Positions 30,387 through 40,100 of a stretch of 64,000 nucleotides of DNA are shown piece after piece (the stretch's first letter is position 1; each line of letters starts with the position of its first letter). The stretch spans positions 868,001-932,000 of the forward strand of contig NZ_CP108032.1 of assembly GCF_036169555.1 (NCBI RefSeq), given 5' to 3'. The DNA comes from Streptomyces sp. NBC_00306 (GTDB lineage Bacteria; Actinomycetota; Actinomycetes; Streptomycetales; Streptomycetaceae). The position numbers and the translations under genes were made by a program. The notes beneath the pieces are model-generated. The model worked only from the letters and a program-made list of their open reading frames with translations. It had not been told where the DNA came from and ran no database searches.

Positions 30387-30402
30387 TTGACAACGATGTC
30401 AG
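30387..30402. promoter_or_regulatory. LacI-type operator upstream of the GH84-like gene
   Basis: GACAACGATGTC at 30389-30400 differs by one base from the perfect palindrome GACAACGTTGTC found upstream of the GH92 gene, and both are followed by AGC. The first bases form a consensus TTGACA (-35) at 30387-30392, so repressor binding would block polymerase. Confidence 0.6.
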
Positions 30403-30454
30403 CCAGTGGTCCAGTCCTCCAGCATCAAGGCATTGACGAGGAGGCGGCACAGCG

Positions 30455-32437
30455 ATGGCAGTCGGAACCACATCCGCGGCGCTCCCACCCCACCGGCGCT
30501 CCCGGGGCGCACATGCCGTCGCCCTGATGCTCTCGCTCCTCGAAGGTGCCCCGGCAGTCGCCGGCAGCCCTGGCCGAGCCGCGGCCGGTCGCGACGACCT
30601 CGCGCCGCGGCTGTTCCCGCGGCCCCGTTCGGTGCAGAAGCGTCCCGAGTCCGTCCGCCTTCCGGCGGCGGTGACCGTCGTCCGCGGGGCGTCGACCGAT
30701 GCCGGCGCCCTGGCCCTCGTCGAGGAGGTGCTCCACGACGCGGGCGTCCGCGCCATCGGCCGGTCGGACGACCACGCGCCCGTACGCGACCGGTTCGTCG
30801 TCCACGTCGGCGGCCACCGGGAGAACGGGGCGACGGCCGATGCGCTGAGCGCGCTCGGGATCCAGGGTGCCGAGACCATGGCCGCCGAGGGGTACGTCCT
30901 CGCCGTCGGCGCGGGCCGGGACGGTCGCCGTCATATCGTGCTGAGCGGCGCGGACCCCACGGGCACGTACTACGCGGCCCGGACGCTGCGCCGGCTGGTG
31001 CACGGGCCGAAGCTGCGGGGGACGGTGATCCGCGACTGGCCCTCGTTAGCGCGGCGCGGAGTCGTCGACGTCTCGCGGAGCTCACCGTGGTCGCATCAGC
31101 GCCGCCTCGCCGACCTGGAGTGGCTGGGCGGGCACAAGGTGAACGCGTACTACTACGCGCCCGCGGACGCCCCCTGCCGGGGACCCGAGGGGCGCTCGCT
31201 GTTTCCACCGGGTGAACTCGCCCGTATCGCGGAGCTGGTGGGGCACGCCTGCGCCCACCACGTGGAGTTCGGTTACGTCCTCTCCCCCGGCCGGCCGGGG
31301 CAGTACGCCCTGGGTGAGCTGACCGCGAAGGTCGCGGCCCTGAGGAACATCGGTGTCCGCAGCTTTGTCGTCGCCTTCGAGGACCTCGGTGGCGGTCGGC
31401 GCGACGGCGCGGCGGGCACGGAGCCCAGGGCCCTGGCGCACGCTCAGGCGCGTCTGGCCAATGCCCTCCACGCGGAATGCCCAGGGCACCCCGGAGTGGC
31501 ACCCCTGCAGATCGCGCCCACCGCGTGCGCAGGCCCGGGGCAGAACGACTACCTACGACGGCTCGCGCAGGAGCTCGATCCCGGCATCGCCGTCCAGTGG
31601 AGTGCCGGGAGCCCGGCGTCCCGAGGCCAACGGGCCACCGCACGCCGGGCCTTCGGCCGCCGACTGCTGGTACGGGACCCCGGACCGGAGGGCGGCACAC
31701 CGGGCAGACTGTCGCTCGGGCCCTACGCCGGACACGGCCCGGGGCTCGCCGAGGAGGTGCTCGGACTGGTCACCGTCCCGCCGCCCCGGGCCTCGCGGAT
31801 CGCCCTGTCCGGATTCGCCGACTACGCCTGGAACGACGGCGACTACGACCCCGAACGGTCCTGGTCGGCCGCGCTCGACGAACTGACCGGCGGGGACGAG
31901 GCCGCCACCGACGCCCTGCGCGCCTTCGCCGACGTCCACCGCACCGGGGGGACGGCCGGTCGTCAGGGCGGTGAACTCGCCGCCCTTGTCTCGGAGTTCC
32001 GCCGCGACGGCCACGCGGCTCCGCTGCGCAAAGCGCTCCGCGCGGTCCACGAAGCGCCCGCGGTGCTCCGCGGCCGCCTGCGGGACCCCGCCTTCCTCGC
32101 CGACACCGGCCCGTGGCTCGACGCCGCCGAGGCCTGCGGCGAAGCCGCTCTCGCGGCACTGGAGTCGACGACAGCGCACAGCACCCACCGCCGTGCCGGC
32201 GCCGGAGAGCCGCACCCTTCACCCGTCCCGCTCGTCGACCGTGCCCGGTCCTCCACCGAGCCGGATTCGCCCGGCGCTGTGCCGGCCGAATGCGGCCCGG
32301 TCCTCGCGGAGTTCGTGCTCGCCGCGCTGGAGAGGACCGCCCACCGTCCGGCCCCCGGCCGCACCTCCACCGAGGCCCGCCGCCCGCGTCCGGGCCGGAC
32401 CGGCGAGACCCGGCCGCTCACCGACGGCGGGGTGTGA
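30455..32437 (+). CDS. GH84-like beta-N-acetylglucosaminidase-fold protein, active-site motifs largely lost
   Basis: A 660-aa protein whose middle region (about 205-450) follows the GH84 barrel: RGVVDVSRSSPWS, GGHKVNAYYYAPADAPC, GVRSFVVAFEDLGGG and YAWNDGDYDPERSW. Active GH84 enzymes typically show GVVEGFYG.PW, YAPKDDPY and a D-N-Y-P-V-N-D motif. Here the first two are altered and the third is not recognisable. The N-terminal domain (about 50-190) resembles the accessory domain of GH20/GH84 enzymes. A weak export signal precedes it. Codon 198 (31046-31048) is TTA. AGGAGG precedes the ATG. It could be a carbohydrate-binding pseudoenzyme or an enzyme of altered specificity. A LacI-type operator lies upstream. 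Confidence 0.75.
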   Translation: MAVGTTSAALPPHRRSRGAHAVALMLSLLEGAPAVAGSPGRAAAGRDDLAPRLFPRPRSVQKRPESVRLPAAVTVVRGASTDAGALALVEEVLHDAGVRAIGRSDDHAPVRDRFVVHVGGHRENGATADALSALGIQGAETMAAEGYVLAVGAGRDGRRHIVLSGADPTGTYYAARTLRRLVHGPKLRGTVIRDWPSLARRGVVDVSRSSPWSHQRRLADLEWLGGHKVNAYYYAPADAPCRGPEGRSLFPPGELARIAELVGHACAHHVEFGYVLSPGRPGQYALGELTAKVAALRNIGVRSFVVAFEDLGGGRRDGAAGTEPRALAHAQARLANALHAECPGHPGVAPLQIAPTACAGPGQNDYLRRLAQELDPGIAVQWSAGSPASRGQRATARRAFGRRLLVRDPGPEGGTPGRLSLGPYAGHGPGLAEEVLGLVTVPPPRASRIALSGFADYAWNDGDYDPERSWSAALDELTGGDEAATDALRAFADVHRTGGTAGRQGGELAALVSEFRRDGHAAPLRKALRAVHEAPAVLRGRLRDPAFLADTGPWLDAAEACGEAALAALESTTAHSTHRRAGAGEPHPSPVPLVDRARSSTEPDSPGAVPAECGPVLAEFVLAALERTAHRPAPGRTSTEARRPRPGRTGETRPLTDGGV

Positions 32438-32491
32438 ACGGGCCATTGACAGGTTTCGGACGACCATGAAAGCTTTCCCGGACCCGAATCG

Positions 32492-32503
32492 GACAACGTT
32501 GTC
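32492..32503. promoter_or_regulatory. LacI-type operator upstream of the GH92 gene
   Basis: GACAACGTTGTC is a perfect 12-bp palindrome with the central CG typical of LacI-family operators, 16 bases before the GH92 ATG. A TTGACA hexamer lies at 32446-32451 and a GAAAGCTTTC palindrome at 32468-32477. Confidence 0.65.
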
Positions 32504-32519
32504 AGCAAGGGGCGCCCAG

Positions 32520-35500
32520 ATGCGAGAGTCGGCCGTTCGGATGCGCACGAGAACCGCCCGGTTGCTGGCGGCCGTCCTGCTGGCCGGTGGGCTGTCCGGT
32601 CCGGCGGGCTCGGCCGTGGCCGCCGGGGCACCGGCCGTCGCGGACGACCCGGCCGCGCTCGTCAACCCCTTCGTGGGCACCCAGAACTTCGGCAACACCT
32701 TTCCCGGCGCGAGCGCGCCGTTCGGCATGGTGCAGGTCAGTCCGGACACCGGCGGCCAGGGCGGCTACGACTACCAGCAGAACAAGATCCACGGGTTCAG
32801 CCAGACCCATCTGTCGGGCGTGGGCTGCGGGGTGGCGGGTGAGCTGCCGATCATGCCGACCACGGGCGCTGTCGGCAGCGTGAACCCCGATGAGTACCGC
32901 TCGGAGTACTCGCACGACGACGAGCAGGCGGAGCCTGGCTACTACCGGGTGAACCTCACGTCGTACGGGATCGACGCGGAGCTCACCGCCACACAGCGGA
33001 CCGGCTGGCAGCGTTATACGTTCCCGTCCACGGGCGATGCCAACGTGCTGTTCAACACCGGCAGGGCCAACCAGAAGGTGTACGACTCCGAGGTCCATGT
33101 GATCGGCGACCGGACGGTCGAGGGCCGCGTCGACGCGGGCAACTTCTGCGCGGGCAAGGACCGTCACACCGTCTACTTCACCGCCACCTTCGACCGCCCG
33201 TTCAGGGCGCAGGGCACCTGGCGCGGGTCGACCCCCACGCCGGGCGGCAGGGATGCCGCGGGCGAGGGGGGCAACGGCGCCTGGGTGACCTTCGATGCGA
33301 GCGCCGACAAGGACGTCGTGGTGAAGGTCGGCCTGTCGTACACCGGAATCGAGGGTGCCCGGAAGAACCTGGCCGCGGAGACGAAGGACTCGTACGACTT
33401 CGACGCCACGCGCGCCGCCCTGCACAGCACCTGGCAGAAGCAGCTGGGGTCTGTCCGGATCGGTGGCGGCTCGCGCGAGCGGCAGAGCGCCTTCTACACC
33501 GCGCTCTACCACGCGCAGTTGCACCCGAACGTGGCCGGCGACGTGGACGGCCGGTATGTGGGCTTCGACCGCAAGGCCCATACGGCGGAGGGCTACACGC
33601 CTTATCAGAACTTCTCCCTGTGGGACACCTACCGGCCGCAGAACCAGCTGCTGGAGCTGCTCCAACCCGGGGTGGCCCGCGATGTCGCCCTGTCCGTCGT
33701 CGCGATCGGCAGGGACGGCGGCTGGCTCCCGCGGTGGGCGCTCGCCAACAGCGAGACCAACATCATGACCGGCGATCCGGTGACACCGTTCCTCGTCGAG
33801 GCCTGGTCCAAGGGGCTCCTCGCCGGCCACGAGAAGGAGGCGTACGCGCTGTTGCGGAAGAACGCCACCACCACCCCGCCCGCCGGTTCCCCCTACAACG
33901 GCCGCTCGGGCGTGGACTTCTACGGCGAACGCGGCTACATCCCGTCCGGCCTCGGACTCGGCAAGGACTGCGCGGACAAGGGCGGCGACAACGACTGCAA
34001 CCACCCCGCGTCGGCCACGCTCGAATACGCGGCGGCGGACGCCTCACTGGCCCTGATGGCGAAGGGTCTCGGACACGCCGCCGACGCGCGGATGTTCGCC
34101 GGGCGGGGGCAGTGGTACCGCAATCTGTGGGACTCCTCCATCGGCCAGTTCCGCCCCCGGACTTCGCAGGGCACCTGGGTGACCCCCTACGATCCGGTGG
34201 AAGCGGGCCATCAGTTCCACGAGGGCGGTGCCTATCAGTACCAGTGGCTGGTGCCCCAGGACCCGGCCGGGCTGATCGGGCTCATGGGCGGCAGGAAGGC
34301 CACGGAGAAGCGTCTGGACGCCTTCTTCGTCCATGACAAGCTGCTGACCGACCCGGCCGGGACCGCCCGCAGGGACTGGATCTCGCAGCCGTACGACTAC
34401 TACGGCAAGCCGACCTACAACCCCAACAACGAGCCGGATCTGCACGCCCCGTACATGTATCTGTGGGCGGGCGCGCCCGCGAAGACGGCGACCGTCACCC
34501 GGGCGGCGATGACGCTGTTCACGACCGGGCCCGACGGTATGACGGGCAACGACGACCTGGGCACCATGTCGGCCTGGTACGTGTTCTCGTCGCTCGGGCT
34601 GTATCCGGTGATGAGCGGCGCCGATCATCTGGCCCTGTCCAGCCCGCAGTTCGAGTCGGCGGTGGTGACGGTCGGCCGGCACGGCCGGCGTCAGGGCGGC
34701 ACGCTGAAGATCACCGCTCCGGGCGCGAGCGACGAACGCCGGTATGTGCAGACCGTGACTCTCGACGGCGCGCCGGTCAACCGGACCTGGCTGGACTGGG
34801 ACGCCGTCGCGGACGGCGGCCGTCTCGACCACCGGCTCGGCACGACACCGTCCGCGTGGGGCACCACCCCGGGCGCCGAACCGCCGTCCGTCAACGCCGG
34901 GGGCGGCGCGGACCGACGCCGCCAACTGGACGCCTCGCTGCCCACCGCCGCCGATGTCGTACCGGCCGGCGGCAGCGGGCAGACGGCGCATCTGGCGGTG
35001 GACGTCCTCGCACAGTCCCCGGGCGAGGTCCGGGCGACCGTCGGTGTCCGGGCTCCCGCCGGGTGGTCCGTGAAGGGGGCATCTCGCCTCACGCTGAACT
35101 CGCGTCATCTGCCGGTGCAGAAGACGGTCCCCATCGCGGTCGGCGTACCCGCCGGAACGGCGACGGGCTCGTATCCCGTACGGATCACGGTCACCGCGCC
35201 GGGCATGGCCGCGGTCGTCCGCAGCGCCACGGTCGAGGTGCGTCCGGCCGCGTCCTGCGCGGCTGAGGGCGGGTCCACCTGCGCGGTGGATCTGACGGGG
35301 GCGCTGAACCACGACGGCACGGCGACGACGGACCAGTCCGGCCAGGGTGACTTCGACGGGGGCGGCTGGAGCTACGACGCCGGGCTGCTGCCCCCTGCCG
35401 GGCCGGTCACCTGGAGCGGCACGACCTATCGGGCGCCCGACCCGTCGGGGACCGCGCCGAACTTCGTCGAGGCCCGTGGCCAGACGCTGTTGCTGCCCTC

Positions 35501-35813
35501 CGGTGCCCGGTCGTCTCTGCGGCTGGTGGCCGCCTCCCACAACGGTCCGGTCACCACCTCGCTGACCGTGCGCTACACCGACGGCACTGCGGCACAACTG
35601 CCGGTGACGATCGGCGACTGGGCGGGTTCCGCGCCGGCCGGCAGCACCGTGGTCCTCGACATGCCGCACCGGATCAAGGCGGGACAGGGCGTCGACGGGC
35701 CGCCGGTACGGCTGTTCGGCGACTCGGCGGCGCTCGACAGCACCAGGTCGCCGCGCTCGGTGACGCTCCCCGACGATGCGCGGGTCGAGGTGTACGCGAT
35801 CACCTTGACGTGA
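32520..35813 (+). CDS. Secreted GH92 alpha-mannosidase with C-terminal accessory domains
   Basis: A 1097-aa calcium-dependent exo-alpha-mannosidase predicted to trim high-mannose N-glycans outside the cell. A signal peptide (TRTARLLAAVLLAGGLSG, cleavage near residue 36) precedes the family start VNPFVGTQNFGNTFPGAS and PFGMVQVSPDTGGQ. EGGAYQYQW carries the conserved glutamate region and GNDDLGTMSAWYVFS the calcium/substrate-binding Asp pair (about 680). Behind the catalytic part lies a NEW3-type beta domain (about 810-910) and a further carbohydrate-binding-like domain. The ATG at 32520 has AAGGGG upstream and sits after the operator; an earlier in-frame ATG at 32466 would put the operator inside the gene. 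It follows the GH84-like gene. Confidence 0.92.
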   Translation: MRESAVRMRTRTARLLAAVLLAGGLSGPAGSAVAAGAPAVADDPAALVNPFVGTQNFGNTFPGASAPFGMVQVSPDTGGQGGYDYQQNKIHGFSQTHLSGVGCGVAGELPIMPTTGAVGSVNPDEYRSEYSHDDEQAEPGYYRVNLTSYGIDAELTATQRTGWQRYTFPSTGDANVLFNTGRANQKVYDSEVHVIGDRTVEGRVDAGNFCAGKDRHTVYFTATFDRPFRAQGTWRGSTPTPGGRDAAGEGGNGAWVTFDASADKDVVVKVGLSYTGIEGARKNLAAETKDSYDFDATRAALHSTWQKQLGSVRIGGGSRERQSAFYTALYHAQLHPNVAGDVDGRYVGFDRKAHTAEGYTPYQNFSLWDTYRPQNQLLELLQPGVARDVALSVVAIGRDGGWLPRWALANSETNIMTGDPVTPFLVEAWSKGLLAGHEKEAYALLRKNATTTPPAGSPYNGRSGVDFYGERGYIPSGLGLGKDCADKGGDNDCNHPASATLEYAAADASLALMAKGLGHAADARMFAGRGQWYRNLWDSSIGQFRPRTSQGTWVTPYDPVEAGHQFHEGGAYQYQWLVPQDPAGLIGLMGGRKATEKRLDAFFVHDKLLTDPAGTARRDWISQPYDYYGKPTYNPNNEPDLHAPYMYLWAGAPAKTATVTRAAMTLFTTGPDGMTGNDDLGTMSAWYVFSSLGLYPVMSGADHLALSSPQFESAVVTVGRHGRRQGGTLKITAPGASDERRYVQTVTLDGAPVNRTWLDWDAVADGGRLDHRLGTTPSAWGTTPGAEPPSVNAGGGADRRRQLDASLPTAADVVPAGGSGQTAHLAVDVLAQSPGEVRATVGVRAPAGWSVKGASRLTLNSRHLPVQKTVPIAVGVPAGTATGSYPVRITVTAPGMAAVVRSATVEVRPAASCAAEGGSTCAVDLTGALNHDGTATTDQSGQGDFDGGGWSYDAGLLPPAGPVTWSGTTYRAPDPSGTAPNFVEARGQTLLLPSGARSSLRLVAASHNGPVTTSLTVRYTDGTAAQLPVTIGDWAGSAPAGSTVVLDMPHRIKAGQGVDGPPVRLFGDSAALDSTRSPRSVTLPDDARVEVYAITLT

Positions 35814-35908
35814 GCCGCGCCCCTGCCCTGTCCTCCCGCCCCCGACCCCGCACCACCGGCGTCGCCCCCCACCTCGCACCACCCGGACCGACTTCCGAGG
35901 TAGAGCAC

Positions 35909-37087
35909 ATGAGCAGCAGAGCAGCAGCGGCGGACACCGGCCGTCCCGTGCCCCCGGTTGAAGCGCCGGGCAGGCGCAGGTTCCTCGGGACCGTGGTGGC
36001 CGCGGCGGTCACCACTGCCTTACCGGCGACCGCTCACGCCGCACCCCGCGGGCCGCGCCGTCTCTTTCTGGGCACCTACACCTCCGTCGCCGGTGGTGGC
36101 GCCGGCATCGGTCTGGCGGCGTACGACGACACGACCGGGCACATCACCGCCACCGGCACCGTCACCGGCGTCGGCGACCCGTCGTTCCTGGCACTCCACC
36201 CCTCCGGCAGCACGCTCTACACGGTGAACGAGCGGCAGGACGGCGCGGTGACCGCGGTCCGGCTCTCCTCGGACGGCCGGCACCAGGTCCTCGGCAGCCG
36301 CGCCACGGGCGGCGCAGGCCCGTGCCATCTGTCCGTGCATCCGGGCGGCAACTGGCTGCTGAGCGCCAACTACACGTCCGGCAGCGTCGCCGTGCATCCG
36401 ATCGAGGCGTCCGGCGCGCTGGGGGCACGCACGGCCCTCGTGACGCATTCCGCACCGCCGCCCGGCCCCGGCCAGGGGGGACCGCACGCGCACCAGATCA
36501 TCACCAGCCCGGACGGCGGTCATGTCCTCGCCGTCGATCTGGGCACCGACACCGTCTACACCTATCGGCTCGACACCGCGCGCGGCACGCTCACCGCGGT
36601 GTCGCGGGCGACGGTCCGACCGGGCGCCGGGCCGCGTCACCTCACCTTCCATCCCTCGGGCCGCTACGCGTTCCTGGCCAACGAGCTGGACAACACGGTG
36701 GCGGTCTGCGGCTACGACCCGGCCACGGGCAGGCTGACCCCGGGCGCGCCGCAACCCACCGGGGCGGGCCCGGGAACGAGCTATCCGGCGCAGCTCGCGG
36801 TGACCCGCGACGGCCGGTTCGCGTTTCTCGCCAACCGTGGGCACAACAGCCTGACGCGCTATGCCGTGGAGGACGGCGGAGCGCGGCTGCGGCTGCTCGG
36901 CACCGTCCCGGTCGGCGGCGACCACCCCCGGCACATCGCCCTGTCGCCGTCGCAGAATCTGTTGTTCGCCGCCAACCAGCGCTCCAGCACGGTGTCCGTG
37001 TTCCACGTCGATCGGACGACCGGAGAACTGCGGCCTGCGGGGGGCCCCTTTCGCTTTCCGGTAGCGGTCTGCGCGCTACCGCTGTAA
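35909..37087 (+). CDS. Tat-exported lactonase-family beta-propeller protein
   Basis: A 392-aa protein of the 6-phosphogluconolactonase/carboxy-muconate cyclase-like seven-bladed propeller family (PF10282 type). A twin-arginine signal, GRRRFLGTVVAAAVTTALPA (about 21-40), ends in AHAAP. Repeated blade motifs include HPSGSTLYTVNE, HPGGNWLLSANY, HPSGRYAFLANE and SPSQNLLFAANQ. Export makes a role in the pentose phosphate pathway unlikely; it may act on an extracytoplasmic sugar lactone or simply bind a ligand. Codon 38 (36020-36022) is TTA, inside the signal peptide. GAGG precedes the ATG. It ends at a strong hairpin. Confidence 0.85.
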   Translation: MSSRAAAADTGRPVPPVEAPGRRRFLGTVVAAAVTTALPATAHAAPRGPRRLFLGTYTSVAGGGAGIGLAAYDDTTGHITATGTVTGVGDPSFLALHPSGSTLYTVNERQDGAVTAVRLSSDGRHQVLGSRATGGAGPCHLSVHPGGNWLLSANYTSGSVAVHPIEASGALGARTALVTHSAPPPGPGQGGPHAHQIITSPDGGHVLAVDLGTDTVYTYRLDTARGTLTAVSRATVRPGAGPRHLTFHPSGRYAFLANELDNTVAVCGYDPATGRLTPGAPQPTGAGPGTSYPAQLAVTRDGRFAFLANRGHNSLTRYAVEDGGARLRLLGTVPVGGDHPRHIALSPSQNLLFAANQRSSTVSVFHVDRTTGELRPAGGPFRFPVAVCALPL

Positions 37088-37091
37088 CCCC

Positions 37092-37138
37092 ATGCGGCAG
37101 CACGCCCCGCGCTCGCGGCGTGGGGCGTGCTGCCGCAT
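37092..37138. terminator. Strong bidirectional hairpin terminator
   Basis: A perfect 17-bp stem (37092-37108 with 37122-37138) lies between the convergent lactonase and GH38 genes, 4 and 10 bases from their stops. Confidence 0.9.
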
Positions 37139-37148
37139 CTGTCGCGGG

Positions 37149-40100
37149 TCAGTCCTGCGGGCGGGCCAGCCGGAGGGTGACGAGCTCGAAGGGGCGCAGG
37201 CTCAACCGGACTGCTCCATCGGTGAGTTCGGGCTGCGGAACGCCGGCCAGAGGCCGCTCCAGCAGATCGGTCGTGACCGCGCCGAGTGCCTCGAACTCCG
37301 TCGCGAGGCGCACGCGGACGCGACCGCCGCGCGATTCGTAGAGCCGCACGATCACATCGCCGCTGCCGTCGTCGGCCAGCTTCACCGCACTGACGACCAC
37401 CCCGTCCTGATCGACCGTCACCAACGGGGCCACCGCACCCTCACCGGTGACCGTGCGCTCGGGGAGGTTGATACGGAAGCCTTCGCGGACCGCGTCAGCG
37501 ATCTGCGCACCGGGCACGAGTGCGTGCCGGAACCGGTGGACGCCCTGGTCGGTCTCGGGGTCGGGGAAGCGCGGTGCCCGGAGCAGGGAGACCCGGAGCG
37601 TGGTCGTCGTGCCGCTGTCGGTGTCGGTGTCTGTGTCGCGCACGGTGCGGGTGACGTCGTGGCCGTACGTCGAGTCGTTGACGACCGCGACACCCCAGCC
37701 GGGCTCTTCCAGATGCACGAAACGGTGGTTGCACGCCTCGAACTTGGCCGCCTCCCAGCTGGTGTTGGTGTGGGTGGCCCGGTGGAAGTGCCCGAACTGC
37801 GTCTCGGAGGCGTAGCGCTCGGCATGGATGTCGAGCGGGAAGGACATCTTGAGGAACTTCTCCGTCTCGTGCCAGTCGACCTCGGTCTCGATGTCCAGGC
37901 GCTTGGCTCCGGCGGGGAGCGTCAGCACCTGGGTGACCTTCGAGTCGCCGAAGCTGCGGACGACGCGTACGGCGGCCGCGTTCTCGGAGGTCACGGCCGT
38001 GACCTCGTCGGCGCCCGTGAGATCGGTGACGGTGTTGCGGTAGAACTCGTCGACGTCCCACGCGTCCCACATGTTCGGGAAGTCGGGGTGGATCTGCAGG
38101 AGGCCGGCGGCGGTGCCCGGTGCGACCGTCTCGCGCTCGGCCCCGCTGTCGTAGGCGGAGACCACCAGGCCGCGGCCGTCGATCTCCACTTCCAGCAGGC
38201 CGTTGTGGAGGACGAAGCCGCCGTCCTCGCGCGGGGTGAGCGAGGCGCCGCCGCCGTCGGTGGGGGCGGACGCGCCTCCCGCGGGCACGCCGTGCCGCTC
38301 GTGCGGTGCGCCGTTGAAGACCAGCCGGGTGCCGGAGGCGGGATCGCCGGCGAGCGCACGCTGCGCCGCGTCGATGATGCCGTTCAGCTCATCCGCGACG
38401 GTGGCGTACGTCCGGGCGGCCTCGCGGTGCACCCAGGCGATGGAGGAGCCGGGCAGGATGTCGTGGAACTGGTGCAGCAGCACCGTCTTCCACAGCCGGT
38501 CCAACTCCTCGTAGGGGTAGGGGAAGCCGGTCCGTACGGCAGCGGTCGCGGCCCACAGCTCGGCCTCCCGCAGCAGGTGCTCACTGCGGCGGTTGCCCTG
38601 CTTGGTCTTCGCCTGGCTGGTCAGGGTGGCCCGGTGGAGCTCCAGATAGAGCTCGCCGACCCAGACCGGCGCCTGCGGATACTCCGCCTCGGCCTTGGCG
38701 AAGAACTCGGCCGGCCTTTCCCAGCTCACGGTCGCCGACCCTTCGAGACTGCGCAGCCGGGCGGCCTTGGCGACCATCTCGCGGGTGGTACCGCCGCCTC
38801 CGTCGCCCCATCCTGTCGGGGCGAGCGAGTGGTGTGCGACTCCCTTGTCCTTGAAGTTGCGCGCCGCGTGGGCGATCTCGCTGCCCTTCATGGAGCAGTT
38901 GTAGGTGTCGACCGGCGGGAAGTGCGTGAAGATGCGGGTGCCGTCGATGCCCTCCCACTGGAAGGTGTGGTGGGGGAACTTGTTCGTCTGCGACCACGAG
39001 ATCTTCTGGGTGAGCAGCCACTTGGAACCGGCGGCCTTGATGATCTGCGGCAGTCCGGCGGCGAAGCCGAACGTGTCGGGGAGCCACGCCTCGTCGTTCT
39101 CGATGCCGAACTCGTCGAGGAAGAAGCGCTTTCCGTGCACGAACTGCCGGGCCATCGCCTCCGAGCCGGGCATGTTGGTGTCGGACTCCACCCACATACC
39201 GCCGGCGGGCACGAAGCGCCCGTCGGCGACGGCCGCCTTGACCTTGGCGTAGACCTCGGGGCGGTGTTCCTTGATCCAGGCGAACTGCTGTGCCTGGGAC
39301 ATCGCGAAGACGAAGTCGGGCTCGTCCTCCAGCAGTGCCGTCATGTTGGACGTCGTCCGGGCGACCTTGCGCACGGTCTCGCGCAGCGGCCACAGCCAGG
39401 CCGAGTCGATGTGGGCGTGCCCGACCGCGCTGATGCGGTGGGCGGACGGCTCGGCGGGCGTGGACAGGACCTCTTCGAGGCAGGCCCGTGCCTCTGCCGC
39501 CGTGCCGTTGACGTCCTGGAGGTCGACGGCGTCCAGGGCCCGGCCGACCGCGCGCAGGATCGCGTGCCGGCGCTGGCTGTCGGCGGACAGTTCCTGCATC
39601 AGCTCACCGAGGACCTCCAGGTCCAGGACGAGGTTCCACACGGTCTCGTCGAAGACGGCGAGGTCCATGCGCGCGAGCCGGTACTGCGGCTCGCTGCCCG
39701 CGGTCTCCTTGTCGCCGAGCTGCGTCGGCAGGAAGGGGTGGTAGTCGAGGATCACGGGGTTGGACGCGGCCTCGATGTGCAGCAGCACCTCCTCACCGCC
39801 CTGGACCGGAGCGCCGATACGGACCCACTGGTTGCGCGGGTTGAGGCCCTTCACGGGAGTGCCGTCGGCCCGGTAGACCAGGCCCTCGCACTGGAAGCCC
39901 GGCATGTTCTCGTCGAATCCGAGGTCGAGCAGTGCCTCGACGGTCCGTCCTGCCCACTCCTGGGGCACGGTGCCGGTCACCCGGAACCAGCTGGTCCCCC
40001 AGGGAGCACCCCACATGTCGCCGGCCTTGATCGGCACGGGTTCGGCCGCGAGTCCTTCGGCGACCGGGACGGGCTCGCCGGGTGCGTTCCACACCGCGAT

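Noticed and set aside
32468-32477. GAAAGCTTTC palindrome as a second operator near GH92
   Set aside because: Ten-base palindrome with no second copy; may be chance.
31971-32519. N-terminal extension of the GH92 gene
   Set aside because: It overlaps the GH84-like gene in another frame and would place the signal peptide internally and the operator inside the gene.
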